DNA from: Kordia sp.
GTDB taxonomy: Bacteria > Bacteroidota > Bacteroidia > Flavobacteriales > Flavobacteriaceae
Direction of reading: 5' to 3'
DNA length: 64,000 nt
NCBI RefSeq assembly: GCF_022447245.1
Contig: NZ_JAKVBC010000018.1
Location: 29,434-93,433, forward strand
The position numbers and the translations under genes were made by a program. Positions 56,082 through 64,000 of the stretch are shown one piece after another (the first letter of the stretch is position 1; every line of letters begins with the position of its first letter). The notes beneath the pieces were generated by a model. That model was not told where the DNA came from. It made no database searches and worked only from the letters and a program-made list of their open reading frames with translations.

Positions 56082-56744
56082 CTATGATTGAGACAAAACT
56101 GTTCCAAATCCCTCATTAATAATCGGTGTCAAGGCACTAGACATTGCATCGACCACTTGTTGCCTAAACAATACAATAATCGCTTCTTTTAATTTTCCTG
56201 AAACTTTGTTAAAAATCCCTAACTCACCCGTAGAAACATCAAATCCATCATAATTAATTGATAAACCGCTAATAGTAATGGTTTTTAAGGATACTTCATT
56301 TCCATTAATACTGGCTTTAAAAGATCCTGTTGCAGTAGCAGTTATTCTATCTACATTTACTGAACCATTAATTTGTGTTTTAGGGATCCCATTTTTTGAG
56401 TAATCATCTACAATACCACCTATCTGAGCTAGGAAATTATTTCTTGAGCAAGCTGACATTGTTATTCCTCCTGTTAGTACATTTGAATTATTTTCCACAT
56501 GTGTAACTTGCATATCATTGATATAAAAAAAACTTAACCCTGTCATGTTTTTAACGTTGTAATTAGCCTTAACTTTAGCATCAAAAATTCCAAGATTTAC
56601 AGCACCGAAGTTCTGTTGTCCATGTGCTACTTGTCCCCATGGGTCCAAGTTTTTACTTTTAATATCTCCTCGATTTTCGTAATTGACTTTTGGTAAAATA
56701 TTTCTAATACTAACATTTAAAAGTTCTAAAGTTGAATTATTCAT
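56082..56744 (-). CDS. Putative TULIP-fold (takeout/group-7-allergen-like) lipid-binding protein
   Basis: 220 residues with no signal peptide. The order of elements recalls the TULIP superfamily. A helix is followed by long amphipathic strands (FDAKVKANYNVKNMTGLSFFYINDMQV), a further sheet (GSVNVDRITATATGSFKASING, TITISGLSINYDGF) and a C-terminal helix that ends LTPIINEGF. This is the pattern of insect takeout and mite group 7 proteins, which carry a hydrophobic ligand in a tube. The match is by pattern and not by a named motif, so it is tentative. It is monocistronic with its own terminator. Confidence 0.55.
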   Translation of the reverse strand: MNNSTLELLNVSIRNILPKVNYENRGDIKSKNLDPWGQVAHGQQNFGAVNLGIFDAKVKANYNVKNMTGLSFFYINDMQVTHVENNSNVLTGGITMSACSRNNFLAQIGGIVDDYSKNGIPKTQINGSVNVDRITATATGSFKASINGNEVSLKTITISGLSINYDGFDVSTGELGIFNKVSGKLKEAIIVLFRQQVVDAMSSALTPIINEGFGTVLSQS

Positions 56745-57061
56745 AATTATATAGTCTTAAATTGATATCCACCAAATTTAATAGTATAACTTCTTTAGAG
56801 CTAGGATAAAATTACCTGATCTTATAAAGCAAGTTAATATATAGTATGGGTTTTCTGTGGGCTGCTTTACTTTGATAGATTTTGGTTTTTGGTTTTTGCA
56901 AAAAAACAAAAAACTATTAATAAAGAACTTAAAAACATAAACTTATCAAGATTTTTTATTTATATTTAGAGTCTCTCCCTCACAACACTTTTTTGTGAAA
57001 GTACTCATAGTAGCTACTTCATAATAATAATGTAACAACACTTTATATATTTAAAAGAGCT
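56745..57061. other. 317-bp divergent spacer
   Basis: AT-rich region between the TULIP-like gene (leftward) and the FG-GAP gene (rightward). It must hold both promoters. No open frame and no clear TAnnTTTG element found. Confidence 0.45.
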
Positions 57062-60000
57062 ATGAAAAATAAATTCCTATTACCTATACTACTATTCATG
57101 TACAATTATGGGTTTACTCAAATTGCATTTGAAGAAAACATCATTTTTGAATCCATATCGTATTCCATTGAAGAGGTGTATGCCGCTGATATTGACGGTG
57201 ACGGAGATATGGATATCTTATCTGCAGCTGATATGGGTGCTAGAATAGTTTGGCATAGAAATATTGATGGACAAGGGAACTATAGCACTCCAATAAATAT
57301 CTCTGGTGCTGCTTTTGGATATGCAAAGCTACAAGCAAATGATTTGGATGGAGACGGTGACACAGATGTCCTAGCGGGGTTTTTAAATGGCAGAATCGTT
57401 TGGTATGAAAATACAGATGGGCAAGGCACATTTGGACCTGAACAGATAATTGATACGTTGGTATTTAGTGGTGGTAATGTATATACAAGTGATATAGATG
57501 GCGACGGTGATATAGATATCGCTACTTCAGTTTCTGATACTAACAAAATATCTTGGTACGAAAATACCGACGGACAAGGTAATTTTGGGAGTGTACAAGT
57601 TATCTCATCCGCTGCTTGGGGAATCGCTAGTTCGCATCTTGCCGATTTAGATGGTGACGGAGATGTAGACATACTCGTAACATCTACTGGTGATAATAGA
57701 GTATCTTGGCATGAAAATACTGATGGTCAAGGTACTTTTGGTCCACAACAAACCATCTCAACAACAGCAATTAATCCCGTATCTACTTATGCCAGCGATA
57801 TAGATGGAGATGGTGATTTAGATGTGATTTCTGCTTCTAATAACACTAATAATTTGGCTTGGTATGAGAATACTGATGGACAAGGTACGTTTGGAAGCAT
57901 ACAAGTTATTGGGACTGTGTTTGGTACTGGTTGGGTGTTTTCAACCGACTTAGATGGTGATGGAGATATGGATGTGCTTTCAGCCACAACTTCTGGTTCT
58001 AGTATCCTTTCTTGGTATGAAAATACGGACGGACAAGGTACGTTTGGAACTCGACAATCATTAATAGGATTCTCCTCAGGGACGTATTCGTTTTCTCCTG
58101 CGGACATAGATGGTGATGGCGATTTAGATATGCTATCAGCAACTTCTGGGGTAGACGTTATAAATTCGTACGAAAATATAGATGGACAAGGGACTTTTGG
58201 AAGTCAAAAAAGTATAGCTCCCTTAATAAATCTACCAAGTTGCGTAATCGCGAATGATTTGGACGGAGATGGCGATATGGACATAGTAACGGCTTCTGAT
58301 TTTGATGACAAAGTGGCTTGGTATGAAAATACCGATGGACAAGGTACTTTTGGTTCTCAACAAATTATTACTACAAATGCGGATAGAGTACGATGGGTGT
58401 ATACAAGTGATTTGGATGGCGATGGTGATTTGGATATACTTTCTGCATCCAATAATGATAATAAAATAGCTTGGTACGAAAACACCGATGGACAAGGTAC
58501 TTTTGGTACACAACAAATCATTACTACGAATGCTACTGCTGCAACATCAGTGTATGCTATAGATTTGGATGGTGATGGTGATATGGATGTACTTTCCGCT
58601 TCTTCAACAGATGATAAAATAGCTTGGTATGAAAATACCGATGGACAAGGTACTTTTGGTCCCCAACAAATAATTAGCACCAATGCTAATTTCGCAATAG
58701 TTGTTTATGCGGGTGATCTTGATGGTGACGGTGATATGGATGTACTTTCCGCTTCTGGATCGGATGGTAAAATAGCTTGGTATAAAAACACCGATGGGCA
58801 AGGTACTTTTAGTTCCCAACAAATCATCAGTACGAATTCAAATGGCATAAAATCAATCTATGCTACTGATATTGATGGCGATGGTGATATGGATGTAGTT
58901 TCAGGAGCAGCAAATAATAGTATTGACGTAGCTTGGTATGAAAATACCGACGGACAAGGTACTTTTGGAAGTCAACAGGTAATCTCAACAGCAATAAATA
59001 GCGTAGGATCTGTTTATGCAACAGATTTAGATAATGATGGCGATGTAGATGTTTTGGTGGGCACTATATTCGATGATTCCGTGATTTGGTTTGAAAATAT
59101 AGATGGACAAGGTACTTTTGGTACACAACAAGATATTAATACTAATACAAATCATGTACGAGCGGTATATGCTGCTGATATTGATGGTGATGGAGATATG
59201 GATGTACTTTCTGCATCACAAGATGATGATAAAATTGCTTGGTTTAGAAATGTAGGTGTTTTTGCCAATGAAATCAACGGAGCTATTGCCATGGATGTAA
59301 ATTTCAATGGTTGTGATGCGAGTGATCTTCCTATGGGGAACATTTTAGTGGAGACCACAGATGGCACTACGAGTTTATCTACTTTTACGAATATCAATGG
59401 CATATATCAACTATTCCCTGATGCTGGTAGTTATACTACTTCTATTGTATCACCAATACCTAATTATTATACGGTAACTCCTGCTTCGGCAACATCAAAC
59501 TTTACAGGAGTAGGAAACATAGATACTACAGATTTTTGCATTGAACCTACAGGAATGCATAACGATTTGAATGTTACAATTTATCCATCTTTTGATGATC
59601 CTCGACCTGGTTTTGATACCAGCTATCAAATTGTGTATAACAATGTAGGTACAACCCAATTAAGTGGAAATATTACTTTTGAATTTGACAATTCTAAAAT
59701 GCAATTTTTAAGTGCTAGTGAGACTGTAGCCTCACAAACTGCTAATATTTTAACTTTTAATTTTACAAACTTTAATCCGTTTGAAACGAGAACCATTGAT
59801 TTAGAATTTAATGTATTTCCGCCTCCTACGACCAATATAGAGGAAATACTGTTATCTACTGCTACCATATCACCAATAGCAGGAGACGAAACGCAAGGCG
59901 ATAATGTATTCAGTTTGAGACAAACTGTGATAGGTTCCTACGAACCTAATGATATTCGTGTACTTGAAGGTGATGAAGTTTTAATTGAAGACATTGACAA

Positions 60001-60613
60001 ATACTTGCATTATATTATCCGTTTTCAAAATACAGGAACTGCAAGTGCTATCAATATTCGCGTAGAACATGTACTAGATGACAAATTGGACTGGGACACC
60101 ATGCAATTGCAAAGCCTAAGTCATTCTGGACGTGTAGAAATTACAAATGGAAACAATATTGAGTTCATTTTTGATGGTATTTATTTACCTGATAGTACTA
60201 CAGACGAACCGAATTCGCATGGTTATATTACCTTTAAGATAAAACCAAAAAGCGATGTCGTCTTAGGAGATATTATTAATGCAACGGCTGCTATTTATTT
60301 TGACTTTAATCCGCCGATCATCACCAATACTGCGATGACCGAAATTGTAGATCGCTTATCTGTTGATGGGTCTGAAGCCAATAAAGTAACCATTCATCCT
60401 AATCCTGCAAGTAGTACGTTAACCATCAACTCCAAAAAGAATATCAACACTGTTTTGGTGTTTGATTTAAATGGTAGATTGCTTGTAAAAAAGGAGCTCA
60501 GTACCTACAAACCAAATTATGAATTGGACGTGAAAAATTTATCCAGTGGCTTTTACTTTTTGGAAATCAAAACCGATACGGCAAGTGAAACTGTGAAGTT
60601 TATGAAGAGGTAG
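57062..60613 (+). CDS. Secreted FG-GAP/VCBS repeat protein with T9SS C-terminal sorting domain
   Basis: 1183 residues with a signal peptide (about 1-19). Residues about 40-735 hold 14 repeats of about 51 residues, each with a calcium-loop motif of type DxDGDGDxD and a second motif ENTDGQGTFG. Such repeats build a beta-propeller or a beta-rich rod. A SdrD-B/Cna-like region follows at about 740-830. A DUF11/DUF7619-like domain lies at about 960-1105 (DKYLHYIIRFQNTGTASAINI, ATAAIYFDFNPPIITN). The last 75 residues are a type A T9SS sorting domain (IHPNPASSTLTI, LVFDLNGR, LSSGFYFLEI, ETVKFMKR). The protein should be exported by type IX secretion and bound to the surface or released. Confidence 0.93.
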   Translation: MKNKFLLPILLFMYNYGFTQIAFEENIIFESISYSIEEVYAADIDGDGDMDILSAADMGARIVWHRNIDGQGNYSTPINISGAAFGYAKLQANDLDGDGDTDVLAGFLNGRIVWYENTDGQGTFGPEQIIDTLVFSGGNVYTSDIDGDGDIDIATSVSDTNKISWYENTDGQGNFGSVQVISSAAWGIASSHLADLDGDGDVDILVTSTGDNRVSWHENTDGQGTFGPQQTISTTAINPVSTYASDIDGDGDLDVISASNNTNNLAWYENTDGQGTFGSIQVIGTVFGTGWVFSTDLDGDGDMDVLSATTSGSSILSWYENTDGQGTFGTRQSLIGFSSGTYSFSPADIDGDGDLDMLSATSGVDVINSYENIDGQGTFGSQKSIAPLINLPSCVIANDLDGDGDMDIVTASDFDDKVAWYENTDGQGTFGSQQIITTNADRVRWVYTSDLDGDGDLDILSASNNDNKIAWYENTDGQGTFGTQQIITTNATAATSVYAIDLDGDGDMDVLSASSTDDKIAWYENTDGQGTFGPQQIISTNANFAIVVYAGDLDGDGDMDVLSASGSDGKIAWYKNTDGQGTFSSQQIISTNSNGIKSIYATDIDGDGDMDVVSGAANNSIDVAWYENTDGQGTFGSQQVISTAINSVGSVYATDLDNDGDVDVLVGTIFDDSVIWFENIDGQGTFGTQQDINTNTNHVRAVYAADIDGDGDMDVLSASQDDDKIAWFRNVGVFANEINGAIAMDVNFNGCDASDLPMGNILVETTDGTTSLSTFTNINGIYQLFPDAGSYTTSIVSPIPNYYTVTPASATSNFTGVGNIDTTDFCIEPTGMHNDLNVTIYPSFDDPRPGFDTSYQIVYNNVGTTQLSGNITFEFDNSKMQFLSASETVASQTANILTFNFTNFNPFETRTIDLEFNVFPPPTTNIEEILLSTATISPIAGDETQGDNVFSLRQTVIGSYEPNDIRVLEGDEVLIEDIDKYLHYIIRFQNTGTASAINIRVEHVLDDKLDWDTMQLQSLSHSGRVEITNGNNIEFIFDGIYLPDSTTDEPNSHGYITFKIKPKSDVVLGDIINATAAIYFDFNPPIITNTAMTEIVDRLSVDGSEANKVTIHPNPASSTLTINSKKNINTVLVFDLNGRLLVKKELSTYKPNYELDVKNLSSGFYFLEIKTDTASETVKFMKR
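57186..59250 (+). repeat. Tandem coding repeat array, 14 units, about 153 bp each
   Basis: Each unit carries a GATGGxGATGGxGAT-type block and a GGACAAGGTACTTTTGG-type block. The spacing between equivalent blocks is near 153-156 bp. Units 8 to 11 are the most alike, which suggests recent internal expansion, and the first and last units are the most diverged. Confidence 0.88.
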
Positions 60614-60770
60614 ATGGGTACTTCCGCAAGTTCAGTGCGGCAGTTGTTGGTTCTTGGTTATGAAAATACTTTTTCATTTTATATTTCTTTTGTTTGTTGT
60701 CTTTTGGTCGCTGCGCTCTGTTGTCGTTTGTAGGATTGTTTTATCTCTTAACTTGTAAACTTATATGATT

Positions 60771-60804
60771 CGTCACTGCGAGGAAGCATGAGTTGGCAGT
60801 CTGT
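60771..60804 (+). repeat. Dispersed intergenic repeat copy, diverged
   Basis: Starts CGTCACTGCGAGGAAGCATGA and ends GCAGTCTG. It is a more diverged relative of the repeat at 60816-60851, which lies 11 bp further on. Confidence 0.55.
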
Positions 60805-60815
60805 CTCTAAGGAAC

Positions 60816-60851
60816 GTCATTACGAGAAGTGCTAGCGACGAAGTAATCTGT
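60816..60851 (+). repeat. Dispersed intergenic repeat copy
   Basis: Starts CGTCATTACGAGAAG and ends CGACGAAGTAATCTG, the best preserved copy of the family also seen at 27143-27174 and, inverted, at 28952-28984. Confidence 0.68.
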
Positions 60852-60921
60852 GTGTTGCAAAACTCTTCTTTTTTTGATGAGAGAAATCATTTCAACTCTA
60901 CTCAATATCTTTATATACAAC

Positions 60922-61086
60922 TTAGGAGTCTGAGGGATTCTGAGACTCATTTGCCTTCCTCACAATCGCTTTGAGTCGCGCTTTAGTAGCTTCTTTCTCT
61001 TTGCGTACTTTGTTGAGCTTCCGTTGCATCAGCTTGGTATGCTTAGCTTTATTTTTAGTATTTTTTTGTTTAGTTTTTTTGGGCAT
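60922..61086 (-). CDS. Very basic 54-residue protein of unknown function
   Basis: A short frame from ATG at 61086 to TAA at 60922. The sequence starts MPKKTKQKNTKNKAKHTK and continues LMQRKLNKVRKEKEATKARL, with more than one third Lys and Arg, ending in an acidic-polar tail (ANESQNPSDS). Small Lys-rich proteins of this style are common in Flavobacteriaceae and may bind nucleic acid or ribosomes, but none is characterised to my knowledge. The frame is compact, has a clean start and stop, and fills an otherwise unexplained spacer. Confidence 0.6.
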   Translation of the reverse strand: MPKKTKQKNTKNKAKHTKLMQRKLNKVRKEKEATKARLKAIVRKANESQNPSDS

Positions 61087-61260
61087 TGTACTGTTTATTC
61101 ATTCAACATATTTGTTTATTCCTAAATTTTAAAAGAAGATTTTTGCCTTATCCTAATGTGAATGAAATAAAAATACTTGTTGTTGATGTTGATTTAAAAA
61201 ATATGCTAGTTTCATTCACATAATCACTGTTTGATTTCTTAATCGTTTGACTCGAAAATC

Positions 61261-61581
61261 TCAAAGATTTTCTTGAAACTTAATAGCTGAAGTTTCTTTA
61301 CCCTTAAATTTAACAGCCAAGTTTTCTCTCGTAAATTTTCTTTTTCTATGAATTTCAATATGACACACAAAGTAAATTTTACCTTCGTTTGTTAACCTCT
61401 TGGTATTAATTTCAGCTCCTAAATCCCACATAAAGAATCTTTCACTTTCTATAGCATATAAATCGGTTAATAAATAAGTTTTATGGTCTTTAGTTACTGA
61501 TCTTAAAACCCAGTACAAATCTACTCTTTTTTCATGGTCTTCTACGAAATGATATACTTTAGTAATTTTTAAGACTTTCAA
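61261..61581 (-). CDS. Small protein of unknown function
   Basis: 106 residues, basic, with mixed strand and helix pattern (VYHFVEDHEKRVDLYWVLRSV, KIYFVCHIEIHRKRKF). It has no signal peptide in this reading. Its ATG is 4 bp after the stop of a 40-residue frame that begins with a signal peptide (61586-61708), so the two may be an operon or two halves of one exported protein split by a frameshift. Not recognised. Confidence 0.6.
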   Translation of the reverse strand: MKVLKITKVYHFVEDHEKRVDLYWVLRSVTKDHKTYLLTDLYAIESERFFMWDLGAEINTKRLTNEGKIYFVCHIEIHRKRKFTRENLAVKFKGKETSAIKFQENL

Positions 61582-61585
61582 TTGG

Positions 61586-61708
61586 TTAACAATAAGATAT
61601 TAAGTTTTTATCAACTTTACTTGAAGCGATGTTATTAGCTCCTCGACACACTGAAAGTAGTACAGGTATTGTCGTCAACAAAAAGAGGAATAGTTTGTTT
61701 CGTGTCAT
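61586..61708 (-). CDS. 40-residue signal-peptide-bearing frame, possible broken 5' end of the next gene
   Basis: ATG at 61708, stop at 61586. The peptide MTRNKLFLFLLTTIPVLLSV is a typical export or lipoprotein signal, followed by CRGAN. The rest is short and ends in Cys. It lies directly ahead of the 106-residue gene in another frame. It may be a real mini-protein or the detached signal of a frameshifted exported protein. Confidence 0.38.
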   Translation of the reverse strand: MTRNKLFLFLLTTIPVLLSVCRGANNIASSKVDKNLISYC

Positions 61709-62160
61709 TTTGGTTAAATTGTTACCAACGGTTAGTATATAAAAAGTAGTGGGTTTTACATAGGGATTTACCAGTTTGGAACTACCATAAATTTATAAAT
61801 TCATTTTTGAATAAGCATTTCATACGCTATTTACATAAACGATGTTTTTATGTTGGCTTTTTAACATGATTATTTTAGTGACAAATATGTAGTTTTAATT
61901 GCTTTTTTTTAGAATTCAGCTCATGCATTTACTCTGCTTTAAAATTTCTAATCATACGAAAAAGGGGAAGTCTTCATAAGTAATTTAACCTATTTATATA
62001 AAACAGAGAATTCTACTCTCATAAACATCATATAATCATGTGATATTTATAATGTAATCAAAATAAAAAATTCAATAGAGTAACTTCTATTGATTTGATC
62101 AAAGGCGGAATCTGAAAAGCCTATTTTAAATAGAGTAAGAGAAATTAAAATTTAATTATT
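61709..62160. other. 452-bp non-coding region
   Basis: Extremely AT-rich, with no convincing frame on either strand. It probably holds the promoter and a long leader for the 69-residue gene at 62161. Confidence 0.5.
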
Positions 62161-62370
62161 ATGAGTTTTGCTGATTGTGTTAAGAATAAAATGATTAATC
62201 ATTATGGAGGTGAATTTAAAGATTGTATTGGTGCAGGGATAGCGACTAAAGAAGAAATGGAAGATGCGCTTAAATGCATTGCTGCAGCCAAAGGTTTAAT
62301 TGACCCAGAAGCTTGGGTAGCTAAACAGTTAGTTTATTTTGCAGTATGGAGTGGAGAGTGTCTTTTTTAA
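62161..62370 (+). CDS. Small Cys-containing protein of unknown function
   Basis: 69 residues with four cysteines (Cys6, 22, 39 and 67). It is predicted helical: MSFADCVKNKM, then KEEMEDALKCIAAAKGLI and a hydrophobic C-terminal segment WVAKQLVYFAVWSGECLF. There is no signal peptide and no clear double-glycine leader, although HYGGEF occurs at 14-19. The start is the ATG after AAATTTAATTATT. It is followed 36 bp later by a strong terminator, so it is monocistronic. I do not recognise it. Its size and hydrophobic end would suit a small secreted or membrane-active peptide, but that is speculation. Confidence 0.65.
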   Translation: MSFADCVKNKMINHYGGEFKDCIGAGIATKEEMEDALKCIAAAKGLIDPEAWVAKQLVYFAVWSGECLF

Positions 62371-62406
62371 TTTCAATGAAACGTGCTATTTAGCCCCTTA
62401 ACAAAT

Positions 62407-62442
62407 AAGCTGTCTGAAAAGTAGAAACAGACAGCTTTTTTT
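62407..62442 (+). terminator. Terminator of the 69-residue protein gene
   Basis: Perfect 10-bp stem AAGCTGTCTG (62407-62416) and CAGACAGCTT (62428-62437) with an 11-nt loop and a T run to 62442. Confidence 0.88.
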
Positions 62443-62453
62443 GTACGCAAGTA

Positions 62454-62828
62454 TTATTTTATTCCTTTTAAGAAATTTGTAGTTACTCCTATTTCCTTTG
62501 TTGCATCATTAATTAATTTTATCAGCTTAACTTTATGCTGATCTTCTAATTCCTTGACTACAAAATTTACCTTTAGCAATAGCTTTTTCAAAATAATAGT
62601 CGAGCTGTTACCACAAGACTTTTCAAAACTCTTAACGCATTGCTTTTCTGTATCGTTATCAAGTATATTCTTTTCAGCGCAATTTATTGTTCATGATTCA
62701 AGAGCGTTTCTAAAGTCTTTAATTGTTCGATATTTCTTCCAAACTAACAATCTTGTTTTTTTGACTTCTGAGTTTGCAGATTACAAAATCAAAGATTTGA
62801 TATTAAAGATTAGCTTCTTCATTTTCAT
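62454..62828 (-). pseudogene. Decayed small gene with two in-frame stops
   Basis: On the minus strand a single frame of 125 codons runs from ATG at 62828 (MKMKKLIFNIKSLIL) to TAA at 62454, interrupted by TAA at 62781-62783 (codon 16) and TGA at 62691-62693 (codon 46). The pieces read like protein: KKTRLLVWKKYRTIKDFRNA, then NCAEKNILDNDTEKQCVKSF, and finally KLIKLINDATKEIGV. Frame and K/E/I-rich usage are kept over the whole length, so this looks like a small exported or Cys-containing protein that lost function by point mutations. The open frame on the other strand here is hydrophobic in the way antisense shadows are. Confidence 0.42.
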
Positions 62829-63135
62829 TTCTGGTAACGGTTATATAGCAGGAATTCCTGTTATTTCTTCAATTACAGATACCTTTTTATATTTATAAAA
62901 GTTACATAAACAAAAAGCTAACTTTATTTTTCGTTCTTGGAAAAAATCGCAAATAAACTGTTTTTGGTAAATAATTAGGTGTGTAGCATAGGGTATAAAA
63001 TGGTTCTTAATACTTTTCAGTAGATGTTCGTATACTGCATATTATGAATCAAAAATGAAACAATTTGCTATTGTTGTATGAATACATGTATCATTATAAG
63101 AGTAATTCTAGTTTACACATGATTATATATTTTTA
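62829..63135. other. 307-bp non-coding region
   Basis: AT-rich, no frame or hairpin of note. It separates the decayed gene from the end of the partial gene at the right edge. Confidence 0.45.
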
Positions 63136-64000
63136 TTAAAACCATTTTTCGATGATATGTACCTCAGCGTCTTTTACTCGGTAACTACCCTTTAGTTGCA
63201 ATGTGCTTTTATCTTGATTTTCAACACCATAAGAATAAACCTTATAAATCTTGTCTTCTTCTATCGTTTCACCTGCCATAAAATCAAAGTCTGTTGCCAA
63301 CTTATCACATCTGCTTATTTCATAGCGTTTACTACCTATTTGTGTGAAACTAGTTGGGTGAAATGTCAATTGTATCATGGAGGTATAATCGTTCCAACAT
63401 GAATATTCGTTGTGTTTAATGAGTAGAACTCGTATTGATGTGTCGGTTACTACACATTTCTTGTATAGTAATTCTGAATAGGGATACAGTACATCCCAAT
63501 GATCTTTTTGAATGGCTGGCATCAAATCCAATTTACGACCGTCTTGTAATGCAACTTCAAATGTATGTTTTACCAAAATATCTTGTGAAGAAAAGATAGG
63601 AGCTACTACTCGTGTATTAGAATTGTCAAACCATTGGTTTATTCCAGAACCTGTAAACATAAAACGTTCAGAAAAATTTACTTCACGTTCTTGATCGTTT
63701 GTATACATAACCAATTTACCACAGGTAACACCAGTATTTTCAAGCTTCCGATCGATTCCTGCATAAAGGTATAAGGTATCTGCCGAAAAAACCCCTTGCA
63801 GTTTTGTACTTTTACTTTTGTTGCCTTTGTAAAAATAACGCCCTTCCACATGCCTCATTGCATGATGTATGGAATAACACGGATCAACATTAACCTCTTC
63901 TTTCAAAAATGTTAACTCCAAGGTGATGTCGCCTTTACCCTGTATGGAGGTGTGAAATATCTTGTCAGATTCATTTTTAAATAGTATCTCTAGTTCTTTT
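63136..64000 (-). CDS. Protein of unknown function, start beyond the window edge
   Basis: The frame is open from base 64000 to its stop at 63136, so the TTG at 63921 is not the true start and the gene extends beyond the window. At least 288 residues are visible. They are beta-rich with several aromatic residues (HHAMRHVEGRYFYKGN, FMFTGSGINQWFDN, YSCWNDYTSMIQLTFHP) and four or five scattered cysteines. No catalytic motif is recognised. The part visible looks like the C-terminal domain of a larger protein. Confidence 0.65.
   Translation of the reverse strand, partial: KELEILFKNESDKIFHTSIQGKGDITLELTFLKEEVNVDPCYSIHHAMRHVEGRYFYKGNKSKSTKLQGVFSADTLYLYAGIDRKLENTGVTCGKLVMYTNDQEREVNFSERFMFTGSGINQWFDNSNTRVVAPIFSSQDILVKHTFEVALQDGRKLDLMPAIQKDHWDVLYPYSELLYKKCVVTDTSIRVLLIKHNEYSCWNDYTSMIQLTFHPTSFTQIGSKRYEISRCDKLATDFDFMAGETIEEDKIYKVYSYGVENQDKSTLQLKGSYRVKDAEVHIIEKWF

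Noticed and set aside
57240..58822. Several minus-strand frames opposite the FG-GAP repeats
   Set aside because: They repeat with the same period as the coding repeats and carry no start context; they are reading shadows of the array.
62075..62120. Frame reading VTSIDLIKGGI then stop, like the end of a double-glycine leader
   Set aside because: No start codon with a leader upstream and no core after the GG; the stop follows one residue later.
62554..62898. 114-codon plus-strand open frame
   Set aside because: It starts at TTG, is extremely Phe/Ser/Leu/Ile-rich without domain pattern, and lies opposite a protein-like but interrupted minus-strand frame; typical antisense shadow.
1..64000. CRISPR arrays, tRNA or rRNA genes, insertion sequences
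   Set aside because: None found by eye: no regularly spaced short repeats with unique spacers, no transposase frame and no recognisable RNA gene.

Overview
The window looks like a chromosomal segment of a marine-type member of the Flavobacteriaceae (Bacteroidota). The base composition is AT-rich. There is a SusC/SusD pair with surface lipoproteins, a type IX secretion (T9SS) C-terminal sorting domain, a periplasmic-propeller/Y_Y_Y/LuxR regulator, and several TAnnTTTG-type -7 promoter elements. A Kordia-like genus is my guess from overall gene style; the sequence alone does not settle it. I see no rRNA, tRNA, CRISPR array, prophage or insertion sequence.

Region 1 (1-19974) is a polysaccharide utilisation locus on the minus strand, very probably for beta-1,3-glucan (laminarin). 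Reading from its 5' side it has a LuxR-type propeller regulator (17170-19974), SusC (13407-16568), SusD (11930-13396), a multi-domain glycan-binding lipoprotein with a duplicated 165-residue module (9805-11904), a GH16 lipoprotein (8162-9793), a clan GH-A glycosidase apparently fused to an outer-membrane beta-barrel (4371-7556), a CBM-like lipoprotein (2898-4358), a second GH16 lipoprotein (2038-2877), a PKD lipoprotein (1191-2024) and the start of a GH94/GH149-like phosphorylase (1-1130). Together they would bind, cut, import and phosphorolyse a beta-glucan. On the opposite strand, between regulator and SusC, sits an orphan double-glycine lanthipeptide-type precursor (16916-17083) with its own terminator.

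Region 2 (20188-24129) is a three-gene operon that I cannot assign to a known system: a 919-residue exported coiled-coil protein followed by two paralogous exported proteins resembling phage tail-collar domains, closed by a terminator.

Region 3 (24152-43004) is mostly housekeeping and small exported proteins: a PLP decarboxylase, a YbdG-like MscS channel, a DCC thiol oxidoreductase, a GIN-domain protein, the topoisomerase IV genes parE-orf-parC, a transglutaminase-like lipoprotein, a frameshifted EamA transporter, a GNAT acetyltransferase and ychF. A Cys-rich small peptide (30437-30625) lies between two terminators.

Region 4 (43370-52144) holds a 92-residue beta-rich protein with a near-perfect terminator and a giant TcB/TcC-like SpvB-propeller-RHS gene. 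One in-frame TAA interrupts this gene after codon 558. Its C-terminus is a 297-residue Gly/Ala-rich tail.

Region 5 (52271-64000) has an exported M14 carboxypeptidase, a Nudix hydrolase, a TULIP/takeout-like protein, a 14-repeat FG-GAP T9SS cargo protein, several very small proteins (some below 60 residues), a decayed gene with two in-frame stops, and a partial unknown gene at the right edge.
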